Below are positions 32,319 through 43,414 of a DNA stretch of 64,000 nt, piece by piece (position 1 is the first letter of the stretch; each line of letters opens with the position of its first letter). Where the stretch lies: positions 2,356,001 to 2,420,000 of the forward strand of contig JAWHQI010000065.1 in assembly GCA_033032865.1 (NCBI GenBank), given 5' to 3'. The stretch comes from Dactylorhiza incarnata (taxonomy: Eukaryota > Streptophyta > Magnoliopsida > Asparagales > Orchidaceae). The notes beneath the pieces were generated by a model. That model ran no database searches. It was not told the origin of the DNA and saw nothing but the letters and a program-made list of their open reading frames with translations. The position numbers were made by a program, and so were the translations under genes.

Positions 32319-32655
32319 ATTCGTCGAGATGACTCGGGTCATTCCGACGAATCCCGACGAATGTTGACAGAGGACAGTTTGGCTGGGTGTTAAAGAAATT
32401 CCTGAAGCCAAGTCCATTCGTCGAGATGACTCGGGTCATTCCGACGAATTCCGACGAATGTTGACAGAGGACATTTTTGCTGGGTTGTGAAGAATTTTCT
32501 GAAGCCAAGTCCATTCGTCGAGATGACTCGGGTCATTCCGACGAATCCCGACGAATGCTGACAGAGGTCAATCTTGTCTAGGTTCTGAGGAAAACTCTGC
32601 AGCTAAGTCAATTCGTCGGATGCTCTCGTGTTCTCCCGACGAATCCCGACGAATG
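32319..32655 (+). repeat. CATTCGTCG/CGACGAATG array in the Cop-E LTR (U3)
   Basis: Four units of about 90 bp each hold CATTCGTCG, a CGACGAAT, then CGACGAATG. The outer parts are inverted copies of one another. The array ends about 115 bp before the TATA box. The 3' LTR has the same array at 42252-42588. Confidence 0.9.
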
Positions 32656-32769
32656 ACGGACAGACGGATTTCTTATCCTCGTTTCGTTTTTGAAAATTAG
32701 GGTTAGCCGACATGATCAGTACACGTGTCGCCTCTCCCTTCTTTGTCGCAAGAGCCGTTGAAGTCCTCC

Positions 32770-32778
32770 CTATAAATA
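32770..32778 (+). promoter_or_regulatory. Cop-E LTR TATA box
   Basis: CTATAAATAT, about 115 bp after the palindrome array. The second copy is near 42704. Confidence 0.7.
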
Positions 32779-33155
32779 TGTCATTATTTTAGGGCAAAAT
32801 TATCCATCAAAAAGAATCGACCTAAAAACCTTCTTCAGCCGTCAGTTCAAAAAAAGAAAAAGCAAAAAGTCCTTCTTCTCTTCCTCTTTTGCTGAACAAG
32901 AATTCTGAGATCTAACTTTTGTGATTAGAGATTTCTCAGAAGAAGGCCTTTGATCTTAGTGCTGCTCACTTTATTGAAGATTCTTTCAAGCAAGTCAAAG
33001 GGCCTGGTCAAATCTGGTTAGCCAAGTCTTCTCTCTTCTCATCTTTCTAGTGCCAAGCTTTCTTTCAAGGTTGAGAAGAAGACTCTGTTTTCAAGATCTG
33101 AAGTTAATCTCTTTAGAGGTTAAGAAGAAATATTTTGTTTCCCTATATTTTCTTT

Positions 33156-33275
33156 TGTAGGAGTTGTTATACTCCGAGTTGTAGGAGTTGTTTTACTCAG
33201 AGTTGTAGGAGTTGTTATACTCCGAGTTGTAGGAGTTTTTAACTCCGAGGTGTAAGATTAGTTATAATCTGAGTT
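33156..33275 (+). repeat. Array of five small hairpins in the Cop-E LTR leader
   Basis: Units at 22-24 bp spacing: GGAGTtgttatACTCC (33160), GGAGTtgttttACTCa (33184), GGAGTtgttatACTCC (33208), GGAGTTtttAACTCC (33232) and AGATTAgttaTAATCT (33255). The linker is GAGTTGTA or similar. The 3' LTR array at 43089-43199 lacks 9 bp but restores the mismatched second stem. The array lies about 385 bp after the TATA box, so it should be in the RNA. Confidence 0.85.
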
Positions 33276-33487
33276 TGGTGAAGTAGCCGAGTCTAGCCTC
33301 GAAGTGCTAGATAGGCGAGGCGGGAAAGAGGACTACCCACATCGGGGAACCTCTATAAAATCCTTGTGTCTGTGCTGTGGTTGTTTGTTTGCTTTTCTGT
33401 GTTAATTTTTTAATTCTGCTTTAAGACATAGAATCCACCTATTCACCCCCCTCTAGGTGATTTAGGCCGCAACTAGATACTTTCAAT

Positions 33488-33499
33488 TGGTATCAGAGC
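33488..33499 (+). promoter_or_regulatory. Cop-E primer-binding site
   Basis: TGGTATCAGAGC, complementary to initiator tRNA-Met, two bases after the LTR end. Confidence 0.9.
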
Positions 33500-33563
33500 T
33501 AGGTTGTTCGCTATAAGGCTAACACCTTGAACAAGATCTCCTCATCTAGTTGCTAAAGCAAAC

Positions 33564-35864
33564 ATGTCTAGAATGGATAAGACCAAGGACTCCGTCAAGT
33601 TGCCAGTTTGCACCAAAGAGAACTTTCCTATGTGGAAGGAAAGAGTAAGATTCTACATGGAAGCTGCTGACCCAAGAATCTTTCAGATCGTGGAAGAAGG
33701 TCCCCATATTCCGATGAAACCATCTTCAATAAACTCCACCATCATGATCCCAAAGAAGATGTTGGAACTGAACAAAGATGAGATCGCTCTAGTGGCCCTA
33801 GACAAGAAAGCAAAAAATATCATAGCAGGTGCAGTTGATGATTCAATGTTGCAAAATCTGCTTCACTGCAAATCTGCTAAAGAGATGTGGGACTCACTAG
33901 TCGTTCTGATGGAAGGGACCGAAGAAGTGAGGGATGACCGAAGATCATTGCTGAACCAAGAATATGAAGCATTCAAGCAAGATCCAAGAGACTCCATTTC
34001 TGACACCTACGAGAAGTTCTTCAAGATCGTAAATGGCCTTAGGAACTATGATAGAGAATTCACAACTGGCGAACTAAATGACAAATTTTTGAGATCCCTG
34101 ACGAAAGAATGGGATACCAAGGTTATAGCCATCAGAGAATTCGGAAAGCTCGGAACCACGGAGCCACAAATGTTGTTTGGTAAGCTCCTGTCCCATGAGT
34201 TGAAGCTAAATTCCCGCAAAGCTGAAGAAGAGGGGGTCAGAGCCTCTGGAAGGGAGAAGTCCTCTGCCCTAAAAGCTGAAAGCTCAAGGAAGTGCAAGGC
34301 TCTCCCACTTGTAAGGAGACCATCTTCTGATGAGGATGAGTCTGATGCTAGCCCATCAGGTTCAGAGATGTCTGATGGAGAATTTTCTCTTCTCTCCAAA
34401 CAATTCAAAAGACTTCTGAATAAAAGAAAGCAGAAGAGAGGGCAATCCACTGCATTTGATCACAGAAGATCAAGACGTGATGGGGATCATCACAAAAAGG
34501 ACTACAATAATGACAGGTATAAATCTAAACCGAACAAATTTGATTCTACTGACATTATTTGTTATTGTTGCAATAAGCCAGGACACGTAATTGCCGAGTG
34601 TCCATACAAGAAGAAAGAAGGATCAAAGAAGGAAGAAAAGAGATCTTTTAAAGGAAGGAAGAAACAAAAGAGTCTTCTCGCCAAGAAGGCCAAGACTCTG
34701 AGCGACAGTGACTCTGATGCGTCAAGCTCAGATGAAGAAGCCTACTTTGGGCTAATGGCTCATCTAGACGAAGAAACAGGCGACTCCTCTCATAAGGGGA
34801 AGGTAAACTCTCATACCCCTCTGTCTGCTTCTGAAGATGAGACTGCATCCGTAGCAAATGAGGGATACTCCTCAGAGGAGGACTTCAAGTTAATAACTCA
34901 GTATGAAGCCCTTGTGAAAGGATTTGACAAGTGCCGCAAGGTCGTCAAATCCAAGTCAAAAGAAATTGAATATCTCAAGACAGTGGAATTAGCTTTGAGG
35001 GAGGAAATTGAACAATTAACTCCCCTCAAAGATGAAATCCAACTCTTGAAAGACGAACTGAAAAGCTCCACTGAGTTGTTAAACTTAAAGGAGACAACTA
35101 TAAGTGAACTAGAAAATAAGTTGAAGGCGGAAAGGAAGCTCGTAGAAAGCTTCTCCAAGCCTAAGACTATTCTTCCATTCATTGATACGTTTTCTGCTCC
35201 TGCGAAGGGTAGTGGAATTGGTCATAAGGCTGAAAGTAGTAAGGCTGCTGAAAAGAGAGTCGTGAAGGGAAAGGGAGCTGCTAATCAAAGTCAACCTTCA
35301 TTTAGGAAGGTCATTTTTCCATCAAATCCGTTTGACTTTGATTCATCCTACGGTCATTTTGCTAGGCCAACACATGTTGAACCTAGTAATAGATATCAAG
35401 GATGGAGCTTTCCCCGAAACTTTGACAACTCTCCCTTCAAAGCCCCTCATGAAGAAATAATCCTCAAAGATCATGGTCCATTTGTTCACGGATCAGCTCA
35501 CAAGAAAGCACCGAAAATTAGAACGATTGCACCCAAACCTGTTGAGAAGAAGTTGGAGCCATGTGTGTGCTGTCACCATGAGGCCCCCACTTCTAAGAAG
35601 ACTTCCTCTAAGAAAGTCACTCCTGTTGCACCTCCCGTTCAAAAGGCAAAACAGGAGACAAAGAGAAGGTACAATCGATTCGATTGTTGGTGTTGTGGCA
35701 AGATTGGTCACTTTGCCATAGACTGTTGGTTTAATCCGAGAAATGTCTCGACTCCACGGATTAACAATGCAAGAATGACCCCTCGCAATGTTAACATTCC
35801 AAGTGGTGGTCATCTAACACGAAGCCAAGGACCCAAATCAGTTTGGGTTCCTAAGGGCAATTGA
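33564..35864 (+). CDS. Cop-E gag
   Basis: 766 residues, intact. It starts MSRMDKTKDSVKLPVCTKEN, 78 bp after the LTR. A capsid region of the UBN2 type (residues about 60-220) is followed by Ser/Asp-rich stretches, the first zinc knuckle (CYCCNKPGHVIAEC), a coiled coil (about 450-530) and the second knuckle (CWCCGKIGHFAIDC). It is collinear with Cop-B gag over its length. It ends in VWVPKGN and a TGA. Confidence 0.92.
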   Translation: MSRMDKTKDSVKLPVCTKENFPMWKERVRFYMEAADPRIFQIVEEGPHIPMKPSSINSTIMIPKKMLELNKDEIALVALDKKAKNIIAGAVDDSMLQNLLHCKSAKEMWDSLVVLMEGTEEVRDDRRSLLNQEYEAFKQDPRDSISDTYEKFFKIVNGLRNYDREFTTGELNDKFLRSLTKEWDTKVIAIREFGKLGTTEPQMLFGKLLSHELKLNSRKAEEEGVRASGREKSSALKAESSRKCKALPLVRRPSSDEDESDASPSGSEMSDGEFSLLSKQFKRLLNKRKQKRGQSTAFDHRRSRRDGDHHKKDYNNDRYKSKPNKFDSTDIICYCCNKPGHVIAECPYKKKEGSKKEEKRSFKGRKKQKSLLAKKAKTLSDSDSDASSSDEEAYFGLMAHLDEETGDSSHKGKVNSHTPLSASEDETASVANEGYSSEEDFKLITQYEALVKGFDKCRKVVKSKSKEIEYLKTVELALREEIEQLTPLKDEIQLLKDELKSSTELLNLKETTISELENKLKAERKLVESFSKPKTILPFIDTFSAPAKGSGIGHKAESSKAAEKRVVKGKGAANQSQPSFRKVIFPSNPFDFDSSYGHFARPTHVEPSNRYQGWSFPRNFDNSPFKAPHEEIILKDHGPFVHGSAHKKAPKIRTIAPKPVEKKLEPCVCCHHEAPTSKKTSSKKVTPVAPPVQKAKQETKRRYNRFDCWCCGKIGHFAIDCWFNPRNVSTPRINNARMTPRNVNIPSGGHLTRSQGPKSVWVPKGN

Positions 35865-35877
35865 TTGTTGATTGTAG

Positions 35878-38800
35878 GTATGTCCAAAGGCCAATACAAA
35901 TCCAATCTGGTACTTGGACAGTGGTTGTTCACGGCACATGACCGGAACAAGAAGCCTACTACAAGAGTTTACCCCCGTGAAAGATGGTCCAAAAGTTATT
36001 TTTGGCGGATCTGATCGGGGAATAACAAAAGGCTACGGTATGATCACAAATGGTACAGTCTCTTTCACAGACGTGGCTTATGTTAAAGGATTACAACATA
36101 ATCTCATTAGCATAAGTCAACTTTGTGACAAAGGCTATATGGTAGAATTCTACAAGGACAAGTGCCTGATAAAGCTGTCTGATAAATCAGAAACTATTTT
36201 AACAGGCACTCGGAGTAGAAATATTTTTTGTTTAAATTTTCTATGTTTAGATACTTCTACACCAGTGTGCTTTTTGGCAAAAGATAGTGCATCTCTCTGT
36301 GACCAATGGCACAAGAGACTAGCACATATAAATTTCAAAACTATAAATATGTTATTTTCTCACAACTTAGTTCGTGATGCTCCTGATGTTAAGTGCATTA
36401 AAGAGAGACCTTGTCACGCATGCCAAATGGGCAAGCAGACGAGGGCTAGCTTTAAGAGCATTATTGGCAAAGACTCTACCAGATGTTTATATCTACTTCA
36501 TATGGACTTATTTGGTCCCATGCCAATTCGGAGTTTAGGGGGTAAGTCTTATACGTTGGTCATTGTCGATGATTACTCACGTTTTGCTTGGGTATTCTTT
36601 CTAAAACACAAGTCAGACACCTATGATTCTTTCACCTCATTCGTCAGGCAAATTCAGAATGAATTAGAATGCTCTGTGGTCAAAATCAGAAGTGACCATG
36701 GCACAGAATTCAAGTCTGGGGCCATGACTGAATTTTGTGAAAGTCAAGGTATCTTTCATGAGTTTTCCTCTCCCCGCACTCCACAGCAAAATGGTGTTGC
36801 CGAGAGAAAGAATAGAACACTCATAGAGGCTTGCAGGACAATGTTGAGTGATTCTTCACTACCGGAGTACTTCTGGGCTGAAGGTATCAACACTGCTTGC
36901 CACGTGCAAAACAGAGCACTAATCAACAAAAATCATCATAAGACTCCCTATGAACTTCTGAAAGGCAAGAAACCAACTCTGTCTTATTTTAGAATCTTTG
37001 GCAGTAAATGCTTCGTGCTTAACAATGGAAAGTATTATAAAACTAAGTTTAGTGAAAAATGTTTTGAAGGTATTTTTGTAGGTTATAGTAGCCATAGTAA
37101 GGCATATAGGATTTTCAACAAGAAAACCCTGGTTGTAGAAGAAACTCTTAATGTTATATTTGATGAGACGAGTATGCTTCATAGCAGCTCTTCTAGTGTC
37201 TTTGTTGAAGATGCAGATGCAAGATTCAAAGATCTACACTTAGAAGAAGTGGTAAAGGAAGACGTTCCACAATCTATTGAAGTAATTGCCCCTTCAGCAT
37301 GTGAGGATGATGATCCTCAGGAAGATGAAGATGTACCTGAAATACAGGAACCTCATAATCATCTAAATGTTGGAGTGATCAGACATTTGAGAGATCATCC
37401 AGCAGATCAAATCATCGGAGATCCTTCAAGCAGAGTTCTAACTAGAAGAGGTACAACTAACGAAATTTTACATTTAAGTTTTCTTTCACAGATTGAACCG
37501 AAGAAGTTTGAAGAAGCAAACACCGATCCCTCTTGGATCCTTGCTATGCAAGAGGAGCTCAACCAATTCAAAAGATGTAAAGTTTGGGAGTTGGTACCTA
37601 GACCCAAAGGGCATAATGTGATTGGAACCAAGTGGATCTTCCGAAACAAGCTTGATGAAAAGGGCATCATCACCAAGAACAAAGCAAGACTGGTTGCTCA
37701 AGGATACAGGCAAGAAGAAGGGATTGACTTTGATCAGACCTTCGCACCCGTAGCAAGACTTGAAGCCATCAGATTATTTCTGGCTTATGCTGCATATAAG
37801 GGCTTTAAGGTTTTCCAGATGGACGTAAAGTCCGCATTTCTGAATGGAGACCTTAAAGAGGAAGTGTATGTAGCTCAGCCTCCAGGTTTTGTCGATCCTA
37901 ACTTTCCTGATCATGTATTTTATTTACATAAAGCCTTGTATGGTCTCAAACAGGCACCCCGGGCCTGGTATGAGACATTGTCTAAGTTTCTTCTTGAGAA
38001 CAAATTTACAAGAGGAACAATAGACAAGACATTGTTTCTTAGGGAAGTTAAAGGCGAGATTTTGCTGGTGCAAATCTATGTCGACGATATTATCTTTGGC
38101 TCTACTGATGACAAACTTTGCAAAAAGTTTTCTAGCTTGATGCAAGGTAAGTTTGAAATGAGCAGTATGGGAGAGCTGAAATATTTCTTAGGACTCCAGG
38201 TGCACCAATCTGAAGATGGAATCTTCATCTCTCAGACGAAGTTCACTAAAGAGCTTCTTAAGAAATTTGGAATGGAGAGTGCAACCTCAATGAGGACTCC
38301 AATGGGCTCAAGTATGTCTCTGGACAAGGATGAGAAAGGGAAACCTTTTGATGAAACCAAGTACAGAAGCATAATTGGGTCCTTGCTCTATCTCACTGCT
38401 ACTAGACCGGATATAATGTTCTCAACATGTGTATGTGCCAGGTATCAAGTGAACTGTAAGGAATCTCATTATGCCGCTGCAAAGAGGATATTGAGATACC
38501 TTAAGGCTACACCAAATCTCGGCTTATGGTACCCAAGAAGCAATGATTTTGAACTAATTGGCTTTTCAGACGCTGATTTTGCAGGTAGCAAAGATGATAG
38601 GAAGAGCACTTCGGGAACTTGCCAGTTCTTGGGAAAAAGGCTCATTTCCTGGAGTAGCAAGAAGCAAAATTGCGTTGCAATATCAACTGCTGAATCGGAA
38701 TATATCTCTGCAGGCAGTTGCTGCGCACAACTTTTGTGGATGAAAAATCAGCTTGAGGACTATAATGTAAAGCTCTCAGAAATCCCCATGTTCTGTGACT

Positions 38801-38955
38801 CCTCAAGTGCTATTGTCATAGCGAATAATCCCGTCTCTCACAGCAGAACGAAGCATATTGAGCTTCGCTATCACTTCATCCGAGAACATGTCGAGAGAAT
38901 CTTGAAGTCGGGACTGTTGAAATTTCACGAAATTGCTCGAGACTTCACGTATTAA
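35878..38955 (+). pseudogene. Cop-E pol, RNase H tail deleted
   Basis: The frame is open from 35878, directly after TGTAG. Protease core [14 protein letters not shown]-pre-integrase [11 protein letters not shown], integrase D (HMDLFGPM), D (RSDHGTEF) and E (QNGVAERKN), RT with YVDD ([10 protein letters not shown]), and RNase H with [17 protein letters not shown] and FCDSSS are all present. After IREHVE the expected tail (relatives keep DKQVADIFTKPLDETKF) is missing. The frame runs into non-homologous codons and stops at 38955, which indicates an internal deletion of roughly 110-120 bp at about 38898. Catalytic residues survive, so activity may be reduced rather than lost. Confidence 0.9.
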
Positions 38956-39227
38956 CTCAGAAAATTTCATGACGTTTCACGGGTGTTCACGGGACAATTT
39001 TTTTTTTCTGGATATTTATTCCTCTCTAATTCCTCTTCCGTGGAATCATTTCTCTACAGGTGCGCGCTCTACTTAAATTTTTATATATATATATAAATTA
39101 AAAGAAAACATCACGATTTCACGTAAGGATTCGTCTTCTCAAATTCCTCTTCCGTGAAACCCTACCCGTCCGTTCGTCTTCTCCGTCGCGATTTCCCTGT
39201 TTTTCTTCCTCGACGTCGACGACATCA
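38956..39227 (+). promoter_or_regulatory. Spacer before Cop-E ORF3 with TATA box
   Basis: It contains short TTCACG repeats (38925-38995), the box GGTGCGCGC (39059-39067) and a long TATATATATATAAAT (39082-39096), then the ORF3 ATG 130 bp on. The box recurs at the same place in Cop-B and Cop-C. The palindrome array of the LTR is not clearly repeated here, except for one CTCGAG. Confidence 0.55.
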
Positions 39228-41717
39228 ATGGCGCCCAAAGCCTCCAGTGGCTTCAACTCAGGGGGAGAGTTGGTGAGAGGCGCCTTCCGCTCAGCTTCTG
39301 ATGAGTTTCGCAATGTGATCATGATGCTTGATGTCGCCGGGCTAAGTTTCATCTTGGAAGAGCCGGCCAAAGTTCTAGAACAGGATATTCTGGAGTTTTA
39401 TCGAAATGCCAAAATCACAGGTCAAGGTAAGAAGATCAAAAGCTCTATTCGTTCCTGCAAAATAACTTTGAAGGCTAGTGGTATCAACCGATCGTTGAGG
39501 ATGCCAATGGTTGAATCTGAAGAGTTGTCTGTTGAAGATATTTTCAGAGCCAGAAGATTTTGTGGAATTCTTGATCAAAGCGCCAAAATCCGAAGAAAAT
39601 TCATGAATGAAGGAGGTAAGCTTCTGTCTGATATTATAGGCAAAGTTTTATTATGCAAGGTAGGTTCTCACGACTACATATCTGAAGAGGCTTTTAAAAT
39701 TCACACCGCTATAATTTGTCAGAAAAATTTCAATTTTGGTGAAGTCATCTTTGAGAAGATTAAAGAGAGCTTTCTTGCTCCAAATTTTGGAAGGATTCTC
39801 AGTCTGCTTCTGCATAGTGGCAATCCAGAATTTTTCAATCTTGGAAGAGGTACCCCCATCCACCACACTAAGAAAATCAATTCCTCCATTTTCACCAAAT
39901 GGGAAAGGGTAATTCCCAAGGGATTAGGGAATGCTGGAGTGAGGGCTCCTTTGAGTGATGATGAGGCCCCTCTCCCTGATGAACATAGGTCCACTGAAGC
40001 AGGGCAATCCTCCAGGGGGAGTGGACTTGATCCAGCTCCTGCACAGGACAGAGATGCACATGTTGAGGGGGAGTTTCCAACCCCAAGAGACATTGGTGCA
40101 AGCAGTGGTGCTGCAGATGATGCTCCTCCTAGTGTTGCTGATCTTGGCTTGGAAGGTCCAGAGGTTGCTGCTGTGTTTGTTGAGGCTCCTCAGCTGGAAG
40201 ATTCAAGGAGATCACCTGCCATGGTTGATTCTCTTTCTGAAGATCGTGAAATCTTGCCAAACACTCCTCTTGAGCAATCTGATTCTGGGGAGCAGGGCAG
40301 CCTTGGTGCCATGCTGAGGTTGGCTAAGGAGATGTCTCTACCTGAGGGGGAGAAAGTCCAGGAAGATCTCTTCATGGCTGAATCTGTTCCTTCTGAGGTC
40401 CTTCCTCCTCTGCTGCTCTTCCCTCCTCCAGAAGTTTTTGTGGCTAGGAGCACCTCTCCAAGAGCAACTGTGCTTGACAACTTAGCATAGTCCTCAAGTT
40501 TTGTAGCTGAAAAACTTTCTCCTGAAGAGGGTGAGACTGGTGATAGCTCTCACTCTTCTTTGCTGAAGTCCATAGCAGGGATGCTACAGGGTCAGACTGA
40601 TCACTTTGATCACTCTATAAAGCAAGTATATAAGAAGATTGACTCAGTTGATATTTCTCTGAGGCAAGACATGGCTGAGATCAAGCATGATATGGGCAGA
40701 TTCAAGACTGATCAAGAAGCCTGGATGCTATCTGCAGGGAAAGCTTTGGATCATACAAATAAAGCTGTTGGGCATGCTCTCCAGAATCTGCATCAGGTAA
40801 GTGAAGATGTGTTGCACCTGACTTCTGCTATCTCTACTCTCAGCTCTGCTCATGATCAAGGAATATCTTACTTGGATGATCAAGTTGAAAATCAGCTGAA
40901 AAGATTGTATACCCTCCTACATGAAGATGTCATAAAGGGGGAGGAGAGTGTGGTCTCCAAGTTAGAAGAAAATGCAAGCAAATTGGATGTTTTAAATGAA
41001 AGTGTAGCTTCTCAAATGCAAGATCTCAAGGAAAACATCTTACAAAATGTTAAGGATGTAAATTGGTATACTCATGAAGCTCAAAGCTGGCTGTTCAAGC
41101 AAGTGGCTGAAATGCTTGGGTTTGCTGTTGTGGAAAAAGGGCCTGTTGTTCCCTCCTCAAGTGCTCTAGGTCCCAGGGCTCCTAGTTTCTCTCCAAATCC
41201 TGCTGAGGACTCTGTGTTTGCTGATGAAGTCATCCCTGCTTCATCTTATCAGGAATTTTGGGATGATCCATCCCTTGTTCAAGATCCTGACAGCTCCTAT
41301 TTTGCTGAACCAGCTGAGAAGTCTTTAAAAAGGAAGCTTTTTGATGATAAGCCACCTGCTAAGAAGTCTAATCCATTTAAGAAGATCAGAGAGTTTTATG
41401 ATAGGCCTCCTCCTAGAAACTTCCAAGAAAGCTGGAGCCCTATCTCCAAAAGTATTATTCTCTCTGCTTTTGATAAAGTCAGCAATCAGAATGAAAAGGT
41501 CAGTGACCACTATAGTTCAGAAGAATGGAGCAAGTTTGAGAAAAGGACAAATGAAAGAAGAATTCACTTCAAGATTGGTGGATCTAAAGAGTCTGCTCCT
41601 GACAAATACTGGCCTAAGCCAAAGGCATTTTTTGAGAGAATGGATTCAGAACTGAAGAAGAAAACTGAGGCAGTGGACAGAATGGTTGCAAAGATGAAAG
41701 GCAAAGGTCATGAATAA
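39228..41717 (+). pseudogene. Cop-E ORF3, one premature stop
   Basis: About 829 codons in one frame with a single TAG at 40488 (after LDNLA). The N-terminal domain (DVAGLSFILEEPAKV; EFYRNAKIT; GKLLSDIIGKVLLCK; GRILSLLLHSGNPEFFN) matches Cop-B ORF3. A Pro/Glu-rich middle follows, then a coiled coil (LLKSIAGMLQGQTDHF onward) and the conserved C-terminal module (SWSPISKSIIL; EWSKFEKR; RRIHF). No signal peptide and no clear membrane span are seen. The TAG is not preceded by the pol frame, so it is not the readthrough stop described for soybean SIRE1; a simple mutation is more likely. Confidence 0.8.
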
Positions 41718-41751
41718 GCTGTGCTTATCTGGAATCTTGATGTTTTCTTTG

Positions 41752-41753
<2 letters not shown>

Positions 41754-41787
<34 letters not shown>
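41754..41787. repeat. (TA)n microsatellite
   Basis: About 17 TA units in the Cop-E 3' untranslated region. Confidence 0.95.
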
Positions 41788-41788
<1 letters not shown>

Positions 41789-41925
41789 TCAATTCTTTTG
41801 TGTTTAAGCTAAAACATTTAGTCCTACTCTGCTTTTCATTATATATATTACTGCCTGGGTTCTGCATTCTTATTTAGTATTCTTTCTGTGCAATTCAAGT
41901 TAGTGCCTAGGGTTATGACATCTTC

Positions 41926-41939
41926 AAATAGGGGGAGAT
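41926..41939 (+). promoter_or_regulatory. Cop-E polypurine tract
   Basis: CAAATAGGGGGAGAT directly before the 3' LTR. Same sequence as in Cop-B. Confidence 0.9.
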
Positions 41940-43409
41940 TGTTGGGTATTGTGTCTACAATCACCTTGATTTGAAGATGTCCCCTAGTAAACTAAAGTGA
42001 ATTGTATTTGTATTTGATGACTTTTGTTTAGATGTGTTATGACAGGTCGTAATGCTAAGTGCATACCAAAGTCAGGTTGCAATGGATCACCAAACACAGT
42101 TCTAAACAATGTAATCCCTCATTGTATAGAACAAAGTGTTGGTCCATGTGTAATCTCTCTTTTGGGGTGCACTTCATATACATAACTGAAGGTGTTCAAA
42201 GTTGTGGAGTGGAGCAGGGTTTCAGAAGAAAAGAAAATGTTTGCTGAGTCCATTCGTCGAGATGACTCGGGTCATTCCGACGAATCCCGACGAATGTTGA
42301 CAGAGGACAGTTTGGCTGGGTGTTAAAGAAATTCCTGAAGCCAAGTCCATTCGTCGAGATGACTCGGGTCATTCCGACGAATTCCGACGAATGTTGACAG
42401 AGGACATTTTTGCTGGGTTGTGAAGAATTTTCTGAAGCCAAGTCCATTCGTCGAGATGACTCAGGTCATTCCGACGAATCCCGACGAATGCTGACAGAGG
42501 TCAATCTTGTCTAGGTTCTGAGGAAAACTCTGCAGCTAAGTCAATTCGTCGGATGCTCTCGTGTTCTCCCGACGAATCCCGACGAATGACGGACAGACGG
42601 ATTTCTTATCCTCGTTTCGTTTTTGAAAATTAGAGTTAGCCGACATGATCAGTACACGTGTCGCCTCTCCCTTCTTTGTCGCAAGAGCCGTTGAAGTCCT
42701 CCCTATAAATATGTCATTATTTTAGGGCAAAATTATCCATCAAAAAGAATCGACCTAAAAACCTTCTTCAGCCGTCAGTTCAAAAAAAGAAAAAGCAAAA
42801 AGTCCTTCTTCTCTTCCTCTTTTGCTGAACAAGAATTCTGAGATCTAACTTTTGTGATTAGAGATTTCTCAGAAGAAGGCCTTTGATCTTAGTGCTGCTC
42901 ACTTTATTGAAGATTCTTTCAAGCAAGTCAAAGGGCCTGGTCAGATCTGGTTAGCCAAGTCTTCTCTCTTCTCATCTTTCTAGTGCCAAGCTTTCTTTCA
43001 AGGTTGAGAAGAAGACTCTGTTTTCAAGATCTGAAGTTAATCTCTTTAGAGGTTAAGAAGAAATATTTTGTTTCCCTATATTTTCTTTTGTAGGAGTTGT
43101 TATACTCCGAGTTGTTTTACTCCGAGTTGTAGGAGTTGTTATACTCCGAGTTGTAGGAGTTTTTAACTCCGAGGTGTAAGATTAGTTATAATCTGAGTTT
43201 GGTGAAGTAGCCGAGTCTAGCCTCGAAGTGCTAGATAGGCGAGGCGGGAAAGAGGACTACCCACATCGGGGAACCTCTATAAAATCCTTGTGTCTGTGCT
43301 GTGGTTGTTTGTTTGCTTTTCTGTGTTAATTTTTTAATTCCGCTTTAAGACATAGAATCCACCTATTCACCCCCCTCTAGGTGATTTAGGCCGCAACTAG
43401 ATACTTTCA
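41940..43409 (+). repeat. Cop-E 3' LTR
   Basis: Pairs with 32007-33485 apart from about six substitutions and a 9-bp deletion (one GTAGGAGTT lost in the hairpin array). Confidence 0.95.
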
Positions 43410-43414
43410 TATAT

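Larger units (their letters stand above)
32007..33485 (+). repeat. Cop-E 5' LTR
   Basis: Starts TGTTTGGTATTG and ends AGATACTTTCA. It carries the CG palindrome array (32319-32655), a TATA box (32771), the hairpin array (33156-33275) and the C-rich U5 end (TTCACCCCCCTCTAGG). Confidence 0.95.
32007..43409 (+). mobile_element. Cop-E: SIRE-type copia element with ORF3
   Basis: 11.4 kb with LTRs of 1479 bp (32007-33485) and 1470 bp (41940-43409). The target duplication TATAT is at 32002-32006 and 43410-43414. The LTRs differ by about six substitutions by eye plus one 9-bp deletion in the hairpin array, so the insertion is recent. Internal order is primer-binding site, gag, pol, spacer, ORF3, polypurine tract. 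Lesions are an internal deletion that removes the tail of RNase H and a TAG in ORF3. It sits within Cop-D and is the innermost element of the nest. Confidence 0.95.

Noticed and set aside
40488..40490. TAG in Cop-E ORF3 as a programmed readthrough site
   Set aside because: It lies inside ORF3, Cop-B ORF3 has no stop at the matching region, and the sequence after it is TCC TCA AGT, not the CARYYA context reported for SIRE1.
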